Positions 7,273 to 15,836 of a stretch of 64,000 nt of DNA are shown piece after piece. Each line of letters opens with the position of its first letter. Position 1 is the stretch's first letter. The notes under the pieces are model-generated. The model was not told where the DNA came from and made no database searches. It saw only the letters and a program-made list of their open reading frames with translations. Source of the DNA: DATJZH01 sp052146815 (GTDB lineage Bacteria; Actinomycetota; Actinomycetes; Streptosporangiales; Streptosporangiaceae); the NCBI GenBank assembly GCA_052146815.1, contig JBKQMG010000191.1, forward strand, positions 12,345 through 76,344. The letters are read 5' to 3'. A program made the translations under genes and the position numbers.

Positions 7273-8736
7273 ATGGCCCCAAGACAGGCCTCTGTCACTG
7301 AATTCTCCGCCGACGCTGAATTTTCCGCCCATGCTGAGCTCACCGCCGCGGCCAGCATTGCGGCTCCGCCCGCCGGGCCGCCCGCTGGCGGCGCGAGCCT
7401 GGAGGAGGTCATCGCCGAGCAGGAGCGGATCTTCACCGAGCGCCAGCCCGAGTCGCGCAGGCTGGCCGACCGGGCCGCCGCATCGCTGGCCGGGGGCGTG
7501 ACGTCGAGCTGGCAGATCACCCGGCCGCAGCCGGTCTGGCTCAGCCACGGCGAGGGCTCCAAGGTGTACGACGTCGATGGCAACGAGTACGTCGACCTGC
7601 ACGGCGGATACGGTGCCTCGCTGGCCGGCCACGGCCATCCGGCGATTGTCGCGGCCGTCCGCGGCCAGGTAGCCCTCGGCACCCATTTCGCCCAGCCGAC
7701 CCGCAATGCCATCGCCGTCGCCGAGGAACTGACCCGCCGGTTCGGCCTGCCGCAGTGGCGCTTCGCCAACTCCGGCACCGAGGCCACCATGGACGCGGTG
7801 CACCTGATGCGGGCGATCACCGGCCGTGATCTGATCATCAAGGTGGAAGGCTGCTATCACGGCCACCACGACTCGGTCCAGGTGTCGGTCTGCCCGGAGG
7901 ACGACGACGTCGGCCCCGCGGACCGGCCGGTGGGCGTGCCGTCCAGCACGGGCATCCCGAGGGCGATCACCGACCTGACCCTGGTGACCGGCTTCAACGA
8001 CCTGGCGGGCGTGGCCCGGCTGCTGGACGTGCACCCCGGCCAGATCGCCGGCATGATCATCGAGCCGATCATGATGAACGCCGGCATCATCGAGCCCGAG
8101 CCCGGCTACCTGGCCGGCCTGAAGGACCTCCTGCACCGCCAGGGCGCGCTGCTGACCTTCGACGAGGTCAAGACCGGGCTGACGGCGGGGCCGGGCGGCG
8201 CGACCGGCCTCACCGGCGTCACGCCGGACATCATCTGCCTGGCCAAGGCGATCGGCGGCGGCGTCTCGGTGGCCGCGATCGGCGGCACGGCCGAGGTAAT
8301 GGGGCACGTGTCGAACGGCGACTACGAGATGGTCGGGACCTTCAACGGCAACCCGCTGGCGATGGCCGCCTGCCGCGCGATGCTCTGCGAGGTGGCGACG
8401 CCGGACGCCTACCGCCGGCTGACGGCCCTGCGCGAGCGAGCCGTCGAGGGGGTACAGCGGGAGATCAGCCGAAACGGGCTTCAGGCGCGGGTCGTGGCGG
8501 TCGGCGCCAAGGGCTGCGTGGTCTTCTCCCCCGAGCCGGTCCGCAACTTCCGCGACTTCCTTGAAGTCGATGACTCCTACAGCCACGCCCACTGGCTGTT
8601 CCAGCACAACGGCGGCGTCTTCCTGCCGCCGTGGGGCAAATCCGAGCAGTGGCTGATCTCGGTTCAGCACAATACGGACGACATAGACTGTTTTGTCGAG
8701 AATTTCGCGGCCTTCGCGGCTGCGGTTCGGGCGTAA
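7273..8736 (+). CDS. class-III PLP aminotransferase, glutamate-1-semialdehyde aminotransferase-like
   Basis: PLP enzyme of 487 residues. After a low-complexity lead of about 40 residues rich in Ala, Pro and Gly, the fold begins at EEVIAEQERIFTERQPESRR. FANSGTEATMDAVHLMRA, GCYHGHHDS and the PLP-lysine motif LAKAIGGG (Lys325) are intact, as is FNGNPLAMAA. These place it with GSA-aminomutase-like enzymes. HemL function is unlikely because the gene sits in a TetR-operator regulon with an amine-type ABC importer; a catabolic role, moving an amino group to or from a semialdehyde, fits better. Start ATG follows GAGGAG. First gene of the regulon; transcription is probably repressed through the palindrome at 7237. 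Confidence 0.85.
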   Translation: MAPRQASVTEFSADAEFSAHAELTAAASIAAPPAGPPAGGASLEEVIAEQERIFTERQPESRRLADRAAASLAGGVTSSWQITRPQPVWLSHGEGSKVYDVDGNEYVDLHGGYGASLAGHGHPAIVAAVRGQVALGTHFAQPTRNAIAVAEELTRRFGLPQWRFANSGTEATMDAVHLMRAITGRDLIIKVEGCYHGHHDSVQVSVCPEDDDVGPADRPVGVPSSTGIPRAITDLTLVTGFNDLAGVARLLDVHPGQIAGMIIEPIMMNAGIIEPEPGYLAGLKDLLHRQGALLTFDEVKTGLTAGPGGATGLTGVTPDIICLAKAIGGGVSVAAIGGTAEVMGHVSNGDYEMVGTFNGNPLAMAACRAMLCEVATPDAYRRLTALRERAVEGVQREISRNGLQARVVAVGAKGCVVFSPEPVRNFRDFLEVDDSYSHAHWLFQHNGGVFLPPWGKSEQWLISVQHNTDDIDCFVENFAAFAAAVRA

Positions 8737-8811
8737 CATCGGGTTTTACCTGGAAGGTCTTGCGTCCAGGTCGCCAGCGGAGTACTTCTGAACGAATAGA
8801 AATCCGGGGCT

Positions 8812-8827
8812 GACGGACTGTTCAGTC
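8812..8827. promoter_or_regulatory. degenerate TetR-type operator copy 2
   Basis: GACGGACTGTTCAGTC keeps a perfect right arm (TTCAGTC) and five of seven left-arm bases of the GACTGAA-N2-TTCAGTC palindrome. It lies 45 bases upstream of the PotD-like start codon. No clear -10 box overlaps it. Confidence 0.5.
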
Positions 8828-8872
8828 AGGCTCGGTCAGTCATTTCGGACGCTGCCAGGAAGAGGTCGGCCC

Positions 8873-10135
8873 ATGCACCCACGAGAGGGCTGGCAGGCCG
8901 ACGGAACGCGCCGGCCGGCGGGCCTCTCCCGGCGCAGCTTCCTGCAGCGCAGCGCAGCGGCCGGCCTGCTGGCCGGCGGGGGCGCTTCCCTGCTCAGCGC
9001 CTGCGCCCCGGCTCTCGCGGGCGGGTCGAGCGTGCCGCTGCCGCGGCCGAACAACCCGGTGCAATGGCCGGTCTTCCCGGCCAACAAGGCCATCGCCAGC
9101 GGCGTGGCCCCCGAGACGGGCGCCACGCTGCAGGTCTACAACTGGGTCGCCTACGTCAATCAGGCCTGCCTGAATCAATTCGCCAAGAAGTACAAGTGCA
9201 AGGTCGAGCTGACCACGTTCAACACGATGGACGAGGCCCTGTCGAAGCTGCGCAGCGGGCTGAAGTTCGACGTCCTGATGGGCGCCACCGTCGACGTGCT
9301 CGGCCAGCTGATCGAGTCCAAGACAATCCAGCCGCTGAACCACAGCTACATCCCGAATATCGCCCAGGCCTGGCCGGACTTCACCAACCCGTTCTACGAC
9401 CAGCACTGGCAGTACACGGTCCCGTACACGATCTACACCACGGGCATGGCCTGGCGCAAAGACCTGGTGCACGAGAACCCGTACACGATGAAGAACCCCT
9501 GGGCCATGCCGTGGCAGCCGAAGTACAAGGGCAAGGTCGCCATCCTGGATGACTACCGGGAGGGCATCAGCCTGGGCCTGATGAAGAACGGGCTCTATGA
9601 CCTGAACACGACCAGCCGGGCGCAGATCGACCTGGCCCGTCAGTCCCTGCAGGAGCTGGTCAGCCTGGTCGACGTGCACATCGACAACAACGACTACAGC
9701 GAGGTCCCCACCGGCCAGACCTGGATTCACCATGCCTGGTCCGGCGACATGGCCTCCTCGTATGAGTACATGCCCAAGGGCCTGCCGGTGGAGGTAGTCG
9801 GGTACTGGTTCCCGACCGACGGGCGGGGACCGGTGGCCAACGACACCAACACGGTGCTCAGCTCGGCGAACAACCCCGTCCTCGCGCACTTGTTCCTGAA
9901 TTACCTGCTCGACCTGCCGAATGTGCTGGAGAACATCAGCTTCAACGGCTACATGCAGCCGCTGAACGAGGTAACGCCGCAGCGGCTGGTGAAGGAGAAG
10001 CTCCTGCCGCCCAGCCTGATGTCGACCGCCGTCCTGCCGGCCTACTTCCGCCGCGGGATTGGTGAGCTGCAGCTGCCCGTCGACACCGACGCGCTCTGGC
10101 AGCAGGCCTGGCTCGTCGCGAGCAACGGGATCTAG
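8873..10135 (+). CDS. PotD-like ABC substrate-binding lipoprotein with Tat-type signal
   Basis: Extracytoplasmic binding protein of 420 residues from the spermidine/putrescine transporter family; it captures the substrate and delivers it to the permeases encoded next. Residues 20-27 (RRSFLQRS) form a twin-arginine signal, and LSAC with Cys44 is a lipobox, so it should be exported folded and anchored to the membrane. VYNWVAYVNQACLNQFAKKY is the PotD-like first strand and helix. A palindrome matching the cluster's operator lies upstream. It is followed two bases later by potB and then potC. The family binds polyamines and other cationic amines, opines or similar; the ligand here is unknown. Confidence 0.88.
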   Translation: MHPREGWQADGTRRPAGLSRRSFLQRSAAAGLLAGGGASLLSACAPALAGGSSVPLPRPNNPVQWPVFPANKAIASGVAPETGATLQVYNWVAYVNQACLNQFAKKYKCKVELTTFNTMDEALSKLRSGLKFDVLMGATVDVLGQLIESKTIQPLNHSYIPNIAQAWPDFTNPFYDQHWQYTVPYTIYTTGMAWRKDLVHENPYTMKNPWAMPWQPKYKGKVAILDDYREGISLGLMKNGLYDLNTTSRAQIDLARQSLQELVSLVDVHIDNNDYSEVPTGQTWIHHAWSGDMASSYEYMPKGLPVEVVGYWFPTDGRGPVANDTNTVLSSANNPVLAHLFLNYLLDLPNVLENISFNGYMQPLNEVTPQRLVKEKLLPPSLMSTAVLPAYFRRGIGELQLPVDTDALWQQAWLVASNGI

Positions 10136-10137
10136 CC

Positions 10138-11100
10138 ATGACGACGCCGACGCAGACGGGGCAGCAGCCAGCCGGTCGCGGCGGGCCGGGGCGGCGCACT
10201 GGCGAGCGGCAGCGGCCCGGGCTGTTCTGGCTGCTGCTCGCGCTGCCGGGGATCCTCTGGCTCGCGCTGCTGTTCATCGTGCCGTTCTACGCGGTGCTCG
10301 CCATCGGCGAGGGGCAGCTGAACCCGCTGTATGAGCAGCCGATCGCGATCTACAACCCGCTGAAGTGGAGCTCGGCGAACCTGTCCAACGTGTGGCACGA
10401 CCTGTTCGGCGCCGCGTCCTTCGCCGGCCCGATCGCGATCCGGACCATCATCTACGTGTTCGTCGCCTCGCTGCTGTGCCTGCTGATCGGGTACCCGGCG
10501 GCGTACTTTGTCAGCCGGTTTGCCGGGCGCCGCAAAGGACTGTTCCTGGTCCTGCTGATCGCGCCGTTCTGGATCAGCTACATGATGCGGATGCTGGCCT
10601 GGATCGACCTGCTGCAGACCGACGGTTACGTGAACAAGGCACTGACGAGCCTGCACATCATCAGCCAGCCCGTGAACTGGCTCGGCGGCCACTCGTTCAC
10701 GGTCATCCTGGGCCTGGTCTACGGCTACATCCCCTACCTGATCCTGGTCCTGTTCGCGGGGCTGGACCGGATCGACCCGTCGCTGATCGAGGCCGGCCGT
10801 GACCTCGGCCTGGGCCGGGCCAGGACCTTCCTGCGGGTCACGCTGCCGCTGTCGCGCCAGCCGATCCTCACCGGGCTGCTGATCACCGTGCTGCCGATGA
10901 TCGGCGACTACTTCACCAACCAGCTGCTGTCGGGGGCCCCGAGCACCTCGATGATCGGCAACCTGATCGAGGGCCAGCTCGGCACGCCCGGCCTGGAGGG
11001 CCAGGGCGCGATCTTGTCGCTGCTGGTGCTGCTGGTCCTGCTGCCGCCGATGATCTACTACGTCATCTCCACGAACCGGTCCGCTCAGGAGGCATCGTGA
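10138..11100 (+). CDS. ABC permease, PotB-like
   Basis: Inner-membrane permease of 320 residues with a 25-residue cytoplasmic lead and about six transmembrane helices, starting with LFWLLLALPGILWLALLFIV. The EAA loop that docks on the ATPase is EAGRDLGLGRARTFLRVTLP near residues 218-238. It starts two bases after the binding-protein stop codon and ends in a 4-base GTGA overlap with the next permease, so the three genes are translationally coupled. Spermidine/putrescine-type uptake system; substrate undefined. Confidence 0.9.
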   Translation: MTTPTQTGQQPAGRGGPGRRTGERQRPGLFWLLLALPGILWLALLFIVPFYAVLAIGEGQLNPLYEQPIAIYNPLKWSSANLSNVWHDLFGAASFAGPIAIRTIIYVFVASLLCLLIGYPAAYFVSRFAGRRKGLFLVLLIAPFWISYMMRMLAWIDLLQTDGYVNKALTSLHIISQPVNWLGGHSFTVILGLVYGYIPYLILVLFAGLDRIDPSLIEAGRDLGLGRARTFLRVTLPLSRQPILTGLLITVLPMIGDYFTNQLLSGAPSTSMIGNLIEGQLGTPGLEGQGAILSLLVLLVLLPPMIYYVISTNRSAQEAS

Positions 11101-12041
11101 CCGCAGCGCCCAGCGCCACCGCGATCCGAAGCCGCGCCAAGTCGCAGGAGTCGGCTGGCTCCGCCCGGCTGCGGCCCTGGCGCAACCCATGGCGCCGCCC
11201 CTGGTTCCTCGAGGGATTCACCTGGCTGTACCTGGTGTGGTCGCTGGCGCCGATCGCCATCGCCGTGCTGTTCTCGTTCAACAAGGGCAAGTCGCAGAGC
11301 ACCTATCAGGGCCTGTCGATGCGCTGGTACTACGGGGACCCGGTGAACTCGGTCTGGCACAACCCGCAGCTGCACAGCGCCGTGTTCGTCACCCTGGAGC
11401 TGTCCGCGTACACCACGCTCATCGCGGTACCCATCGGGGTGGCCTTCGCCCTCGGCATCAACCGGTGGCGCGGCTACGTGCCGATGACGTTCAACTTCGT
11501 GATGATCCTGTCGTTCGTGGTGCCGGAGCTCATCTTCGGCGTGGCGATGTTCTTCGTCTTCACCCAGCTGTTCTCCGGCATCGGCCTGGGCACGCTCGCC
11601 GAGGTTCTCGGCCTGGTGACGTGGAACGTGAGCTGGCCGGCGATCATCGTCCAGGCGCGCCTGGTCACGATCGGCCGTCAGTACGAGGAGGCATCCGCCG
11701 ACCTCGGCTGCACCCAGTTCCAGACCATGCGCCGGGTCATGCTGCCGCTGCTGACCCCGGCCATCTTCGCCAGCGCGATCCTGGTCTTCTCCGGCGTGAT
11801 TGACGACTTCGTGATCGTGGACCTGCTGTCCTCCAACGCGACCAACACGCCGATGTCGGTGATCATCTACTCGACGCAGCACGGCGGCAACGGCGGCCCC
11901 GCGCTGAACGCACTGGCCACCATCATGCTGGTGATGTCGTTCATCGTCGCCACGGCCGGATATCTCGGCTACCGGTGGATGACCCGCGGCGAGCGGATCG
12001 ACGGCCGGCAGGCCCTGGCGACGATCGCAGGCGCCGATTAG
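11097..12041 (+). CDS. ABC permease, PotC-like
   Basis: Second permease, 314 residues, starting at a GTG that overlaps the potB stop codon. A charged lead of about 40 residues precedes the first helix (FTWLYLVWSLAPIAIAVLFS). The ATPase-docking loop EASADLGCTQFQTMRRVMLP is near residues 198-218. It should pair with the PotB-like subunit in a heterodimeric channel. It converges with the ATPase gene, which lies on the minus strand 78 bp downstream, an unusual split for this transporter family. Confidence 0.9.
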   Translation: MTAAPSATAIRSRAKSQESAGSARLRPWRNPWRRPWFLEGFTWLYLVWSLAPIAIAVLFSFNKGKSQSTYQGLSMRWYYGDPVNSVWHNPQLHSAVFVTLELSAYTTLIAVPIGVAFALGINRWRGYVPMTFNFVMILSFVVPELIFGVAMFFVFTQLFSGIGLGTLAEVLGLVTWNVSWPAIIVQARLVTIGRQYEEASADLGCTQFQTMRRVMLPLLTPAIFASAILVFSGVIDDFVIVDLLSSNATNTPMSVIIYSTQHGGNGGPALNALATIMLVMSFIVATAGYLGYRWMTRGERIDGRQALATIAGAD

Positions 12042-12119
12042 GCCGGCGCCGACTGGGTCAGAGCCGACCAGGCGAAAGCCGGCCAGGTCAGCGCAGCCAG
12101 CGCCGGCCGAAGCCCGCCT

Positions 12120-13337
12120 TTAGTTCTGGCTGACGTGCCGGTCGTCACTCTCGGGGAATGGCATGTGCGGGAAAGGCGCGGCCGCGACATTAGCCTCCGG
12201 CGGAAGAAGCGACTCGTCTTCCTCGTCGGGCTCGGCGGCGGCAATGTCGGCGGCCGGGCTGCCGCCGGCCAGCACGCGCAGCGCATCGGGCGGCAGGAAC
12301 GCGTGCACCGGGGTGCCTTGCGACAGGTGCTCCTGGGGCTCGCCGTCATTCTGCAGCAGGACCTGGATCTCCGTCCCGGTGGCCAGCCGGAGTATGAGCT
12401 GAGTCGCGGAGCCGAGGTAGATCGTGCGCGCGACCATGGCCGGGACCCGGTTGGGCCCGGGCGACCCGAACTCCTCCACCCGCACGCGCTCCGGCCGGAT
12501 CACCGCATGCGAGGCGCCTGGCGCCTCGGAACCGCCGTTGTCGACGTGCAGCACCGACTCGCCCAGCCGGACGTCGCACCCGGAGCCCGGCCCGCGGGTC
12601 ACCACGTCGACTTCCATCAGGTTGGAGATACCGAGGAAGTCTGCGACGTAGGTGTCGGCCGGCTCCTCGTACACCTCGTGCGGCGCGCCGATCTGCACGA
12701 TCTTGCCGTCCCGCATGACCGCGAGCCGGTCCGACATGGTCAGGGCCTCTTCCTGGTCATGAGTGACATACAGGAAGGTGATGCCGACGCGCTCCTGCAG
12801 TGTCTTCAGCTCCACCTTGAGCGAGCGCCGCAGTTTCGCGTCCAGCGCGCCGAGCGGCTCGTCCAGCAGCAGCACGGACGGCCGCAGCACCAGCGCCCGG
12901 GCGAGGGCGACCCGCTGCTGCTGGCCACCGGACAGCTGGCCGGGCCGGCGCTTGGCGAACGGCCGCAGCTTGACCAGGTCGAGCGCCTCGTACACGTGCG
13001 TCTCGATCTCGGCCTTGCCCAGCTTGCGGTTCTTCAGGCCGAACGCGACGTTGTCGAACACGTCCAGGAACGGGAAGAGGGCGTAGCTCTGGAAGACCGT
13101 GTTGACGTTGCGCCGGTGCGGGGGCACCCCGCTCACATCGTCGCCGTCGAGCAGGATCTTGCCCGCAGTGGGCTGCTCGAAGCCGGCGATCAGGCGCAGC
13201 GTCGTCGTCTTGCCGCAGCCGGACGGGCCCAGGAGCGAGAAGAACTCGCCGCTGGCCACCTGCAGGTCGATGTCGTCGACCGCGGCCTCGTGGAAGCGCT
13301 TGGTCAGCGAGACCAGCTCAATTCGGCCACCGGGCAC
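12120..13337 (-). CDS. ABC transporter ATPase, PotA-like
   Basis: Cytoplasmic ATPase of 405 residues that would drive the PotDBC importer. Walker A GPSGCGKTT, signature LSGGQQQRVALARAL and Walker B VLLLDEPLGALD are intact. Residues beyond about 240 form the TOBE regulatory domain, and an acidic tail (EPDEEDESLLPPE) follows. The GTG at 13337 is chosen because it comes five bases after the TetR stop codon and opens into GGRIELVSLTKRF; a start further upstream would overlap tetR. It is thus co-transcribed with the regulator and separated from the permease operon, which it meets head-on. Confidence 0.88.
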   Translation of the reverse strand: MPGGRIELVSLTKRFHEAAVDDIDLQVASGEFFSLLGPSGCGKTTTLRLIAGFEQPTAGKILLDGDDVSGVPPHRRNVNTVFQSYALFPFLDVFDNVAFGLKNRKLGKAEIETHVYEALDLVKLRPFAKRRPGQLSGGQQQRVALARALVLRPSVLLLDEPLGALDAKLRRSLKVELKTLQERVGITFLYVTHDQEEALTMSDRLAVMRDGKIVQIGAPHEVYEEPADTYVADFLGISNLMEVDVVTRGPGSGCDVRLGESVLHVDNGGSEAPGASHAVIRPERVRVEEFGSPGPNRVPAMVARTIYLGSATQLILRLATGTEIQVLLQNDGEPQEHLSQGTPVHAFLPPDALRVLAGGSPAADIAAAEPDEEDESLLPPEANVAAAPFPHMPFPESDDRHVSQN

Positions 13338-13342
13338 TTCGG

Positions 13343-14023
13343 CTACCTGCCCTTCTCGAGATCCTTCCGGGTATCCTCGCCTCTGCCGCGGCCCGGCGTC
13401 CACTCAAACCCCAGCTGAGTTGCGACATAGTGCATGCTGATCTCGAAAGCGGTCACCGGGTCCACGGACGGGTCATCCAGCGCGATCTGGATCGTCAGCC
13501 CGTCCAGCAGGGCCGTGAGGCAGGCCGCGAAGTTATCCGGGACAGTGCGGAATTCCCCCGCGTCCAGGCCGGCCAGCACCAGTGACTTGATCACCTCGCG
13601 CCAGCGCTCGTCCGACTTCTGCCGGACGCTGGCGACGGCCGCATTGCGGGCCGCCTGGGCCCAGAGGTCGAGATAAAGCTGCCAGGAGCACTGCGGCTCG
13701 GGATCGGCCTCTTCCAGGAAGGTCATGGCGACGATCTCTTCGAGCCGCTGCGCCGCCGTCGGCAATCCGGCCATCCGGCGCTGCCCGACTGCGTACCAGC
13801 CGTCTTCGTAGTACCTGATCGCCTCGGTGAGCAGCTGGTCCTTGGTCTTGAAGTAGTAGATGACCAGCGCGGGGCTGATGCCGGTGCGCTCCGCGACGTC
13901 GGCGATCCGCGTATCGGCATAGCCACGCTCAGAGATGACCAGCAGGGCAGCACGCAGCATCTGCTCACGCCGCTGGTCGGCGGTTCCGAGGACCTCTTCG
14001 GCCGTACCTGCCCGGTCTGTCAT
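13343..14023 (-). CDS. TetR family repressor of the amine-catabolism regulon
   Basis: Regulator of 226 residues. The N-terminal helix-turn-helix (about 18-65) contains TRIADVAERTGISPALVIYY followed by FKTKDQL; the rest is a divergent ligand-binding domain with a variable tail. Start ATG follows GAGAGGACTG. The gene is divergent from the FAD oxidoreductase gene, and the shared 166-bp spacer carries an exact copy of the palindrome found before the aminotransferase gene. It is the only TetR gene inside the 7.2-24 kb block, so I infer that it binds all five palindromes and represses its own transcription. The inducer is probably the imported substrate or a product of it. Confidence 0.88.
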   Translation of the reverse strand: MTDRAGTAEEVLGTADQRREQMLRAALLVISERGYADTRIADVAERTGISPALVIYYFKTKDQLLTEAIRYYEDGWYAVGQRRMAGLPTAAQRLEEIVAMTFLEEADPEPQCSWQLYLDLWAQAARNAAVASVRQKSDERWREVIKSLVLAGLDAGEFRTVPDNFAACLTALLDGLTIQIALDDPSVDPVTAFEISMHYVATQLGFEWTPGRGRGEDTRKDLEKGR

Positions 14024-14103
14024 CGCGGCAGTCCTCTCAATACCGGAGGCTTACCATCTTGCCGCCATCCAGCGGCTTTGTGCGTGTCAACCCCCGCTGC
14101 CTC

Positions 14104-14132
14104 TTGTCCATACGCTAGCAGGTTTCTAGACT
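14104..14132 (+). promoter_or_regulatory. promoter of the FAD oxidoreductase-CoA ligase operon (TTGTCC-17-TAGACT)
   Basis: TTGTCC at 14104-14109 and TAGACT at 14127-14132 with a 17-base spacer. As at 7212 and 20023, the -10 box overlaps the palindrome that follows. Confidence 0.65.
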
Positions 14133-14144
14133 GAACATTCAGTC
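14129..14144. promoter_or_regulatory. TetR-type operator copy 3
   Basis: GACTGAACATTCAGTC, identical to the copy at 7237. It lies between divergent tetR and the FAD oxidoreductase gene and could act on both directions. Confidence 0.85.
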
Positions 14145-14189
14145 AACTTTTGCTGCGGCCTGCCGCAGCTGCTACGGAAAGGCGCATTC

Positions 14190-15836
14190 ATGGCCGCAAC
14201 ATACGACGCGATCGTGGTGGGCGGAGGGCACAACGGGCTCGTGGCCGCGGCCTACCTGGCCCGTTCCGGCGCGAAGACGGTCGTGCTCGAAGGCCGGTAC
14301 AAGACCGGCGGCGCCGCCACGACCGAGGCGCCATGGCCGGACGCGCCCGAATTCCAGGTCACCCGGCTGTCTTACGTGATGAGCCTGCTGCCGCCGACGA
14401 TCATCCGGGAGCTCGAGCTCGATCGGCACGGCTACAAGATTTACCCGATGGGCCCGTACTACCAGGCCTTCCCTGAGGGCGGCTCGATCAAGCTCTACGC
14501 CGACGACGCCAAGCGCAACCACGAGGAGGTGTCGAAGTGGTCCAAGAAGGACGCCGATGCCATGCCCCGCTGGGACGCCTGGCTGGAGGGGCTGGCCGAC
14601 GTGCTCGGCCCGCTGCTGCTCACCGTGCCGCCGAACATCGGCTCGCGCAAGCCGCGGGACCTGGCCGGGACGCTCAAGCTGGCCTGGAGCAACCGCGGTC
14701 TTGACGTCCGGACGGTCGGCGACGTTACCCGGCTGATGACGATGAGCATCGCCGACCTGCTGGACGACTGGTTCGAGTCACCGCAGGTGAAGGGCGCCCT
14801 GGCTGTCAACGGCGTGATCGGCACCTGGGCGGGTCCCTACGAGCCCGGCACCGCCTACGTGATGGCCCATCACTCGATCGGCGACGTCGGCGACGGCCAT
14901 CTCGGGAACTGGGGCTTCCAGGAAGGCGGCATGGGCGCCGTTTCCAGCGCGATCGAGCGGGCCGCGCGCAGCCACGGCGCCGAGGTCCGCACCAACGCCC
15001 GGGTCGCGCGGCTGATCATCGAAGACGGCCAGGCCAGAGGCGTGGTGCTGGACAACGGCGACGAGATCCGGGCCAAGGTCGTGGTCTCCACCCTGCATCC
15101 GCGCACCGCATTCCTCGAGCAGGTGGGCGCCGAGAACCTGCCCGACGATTTCGCTGCCGACATCGAGCGCTGGAAGACGCGCAGCGGGGTCGTGAAGATC
15201 AATCTTGCCCTGGCCGAGCTCCCCGACTTCATCGCCGACCCCGGCTCGAACCTGCAGGAGCACCACACCGGCTCGGTCGAGATGGCCCCGACGATGGATT
15301 ACATCGAGCGGGCCTTCCTGGAGGCACGGGAGGGACGGCCGGCCACCCGCCCGTTCAGCGACGGGGTGATCCCGACCGCGTTTGACAAGACCCTGAGCCC
15401 CGAGGGCACCCACATCATGTCGCTGTTCACGCAGTGGGTGCCGGCCGACTGGAGCGAGGAGCCGCACACCGCCGAGCTGGAGGCCTACGCCGACCGGATG
15501 ATCGACTGCTACAACGAGCTGGCGCCGAACTTCAAGGCCTCGATCCTGCACCGCGACATCGTCGGGCCGTATGAGATGGAGCAGGAATACGGGCTGGTCG
15601 GCGGGAACATCTTCCACGGCGAGCTGTCCCTGGAGCAGCTGTTCCACATGCGGCCGGCGCCGGGCTTCGCCGATTACCGTACGCCCGTCCCCGGCCTCTA
15701 CTACGGCAGCTCGGCCACGCACGCGGGCGGCGGAGTGTGCGGCATCCCCGGCTGGCAGGCGGCCAGGGCGGCCATCGCCGACCGGAAGAACAGCAAGCGC
15801 ACCGGCACCCTGCGCGGCCTCGCCCGGCGGTCGTGA
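14190..15836 (+). CDS. PYROXD2/CrtI-like FAD-dependent oxidoreductase
   Basis: Flavoenzyme of 548 residues. The N-terminal dinucleotide-binding motif DAIVVGGGHNGLVAAAYLAR is immediately followed by GAKTVVLEGRYKTGGAATTE, the phytoene-desaturase-like signature. The C-terminal FAD segment includes GLYYGSSATHAGGGVCGIPG. It resembles PYROXD2 and bacterial relatives rather than true carotenoid desaturases, and no carotenoid genes are nearby. Start ATG follows GGAAAGG. The stop codon overlaps the GTG of the next gene, so the two products are made together. It probably oxidises an intermediate of the regulon pathway; the reaction is not predictable. Confidence 0.85.
   Translation: MAATYDAIVVGGGHNGLVAAAYLARSGAKTVVLEGRYKTGGAATTEAPWPDAPEFQVTRLSYVMSLLPPTIIRELELDRHGYKIYPMGPYYQAFPEGGSIKLYADDAKRNHEEVSKWSKKDADAMPRWDAWLEGLADVLGPLLLTVPPNIGSRKPRDLAGTLKLAWSNRGLDVRTVGDVTRLMTMSIADLLDDWFESPQVKGALAVNGVIGTWAGPYEPGTAYVMAHHSIGDVGDGHLGNWGFQEGGMGAVSSAIERAARSHGAEVRTNARVARLIIEDGQARGVVLDNGDEIRAKVVVSTLHPRTAFLEQVGAENLPDDFAADIERWKTRSGVVKINLALAELPDFIADPGSNLQEHHTGSVEMAPTMDYIERAFLEAREGRPATRPFSDGVIPTAFDKTLSPEGTHIMSLFTQWVPADWSEEPHTAELEAYADRMIDCYNELAPNFKASILHRDIVGPYEMEQEYGLVGGNIFHGELSLEQLFHMRPAPGFADYRTPVPGLYYGSSATHAGGGVCGIPGWQAARAAIADRKNSKRTGTLRGLARRS

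Noticed and set aside
7234..8739. A 501-codon minus-strand frame opposite the aminotransferase gene
   Set aside because: The plus-strand protein has intact PLP motifs; the antisense product has no recognisable motif.
14190..15836. Phytoene desaturase of a carotenoid pathway
   Set aside because: No phytoene synthase or other carotenoid gene is near, and the sequence is closer to PYROXD2-type proteins.
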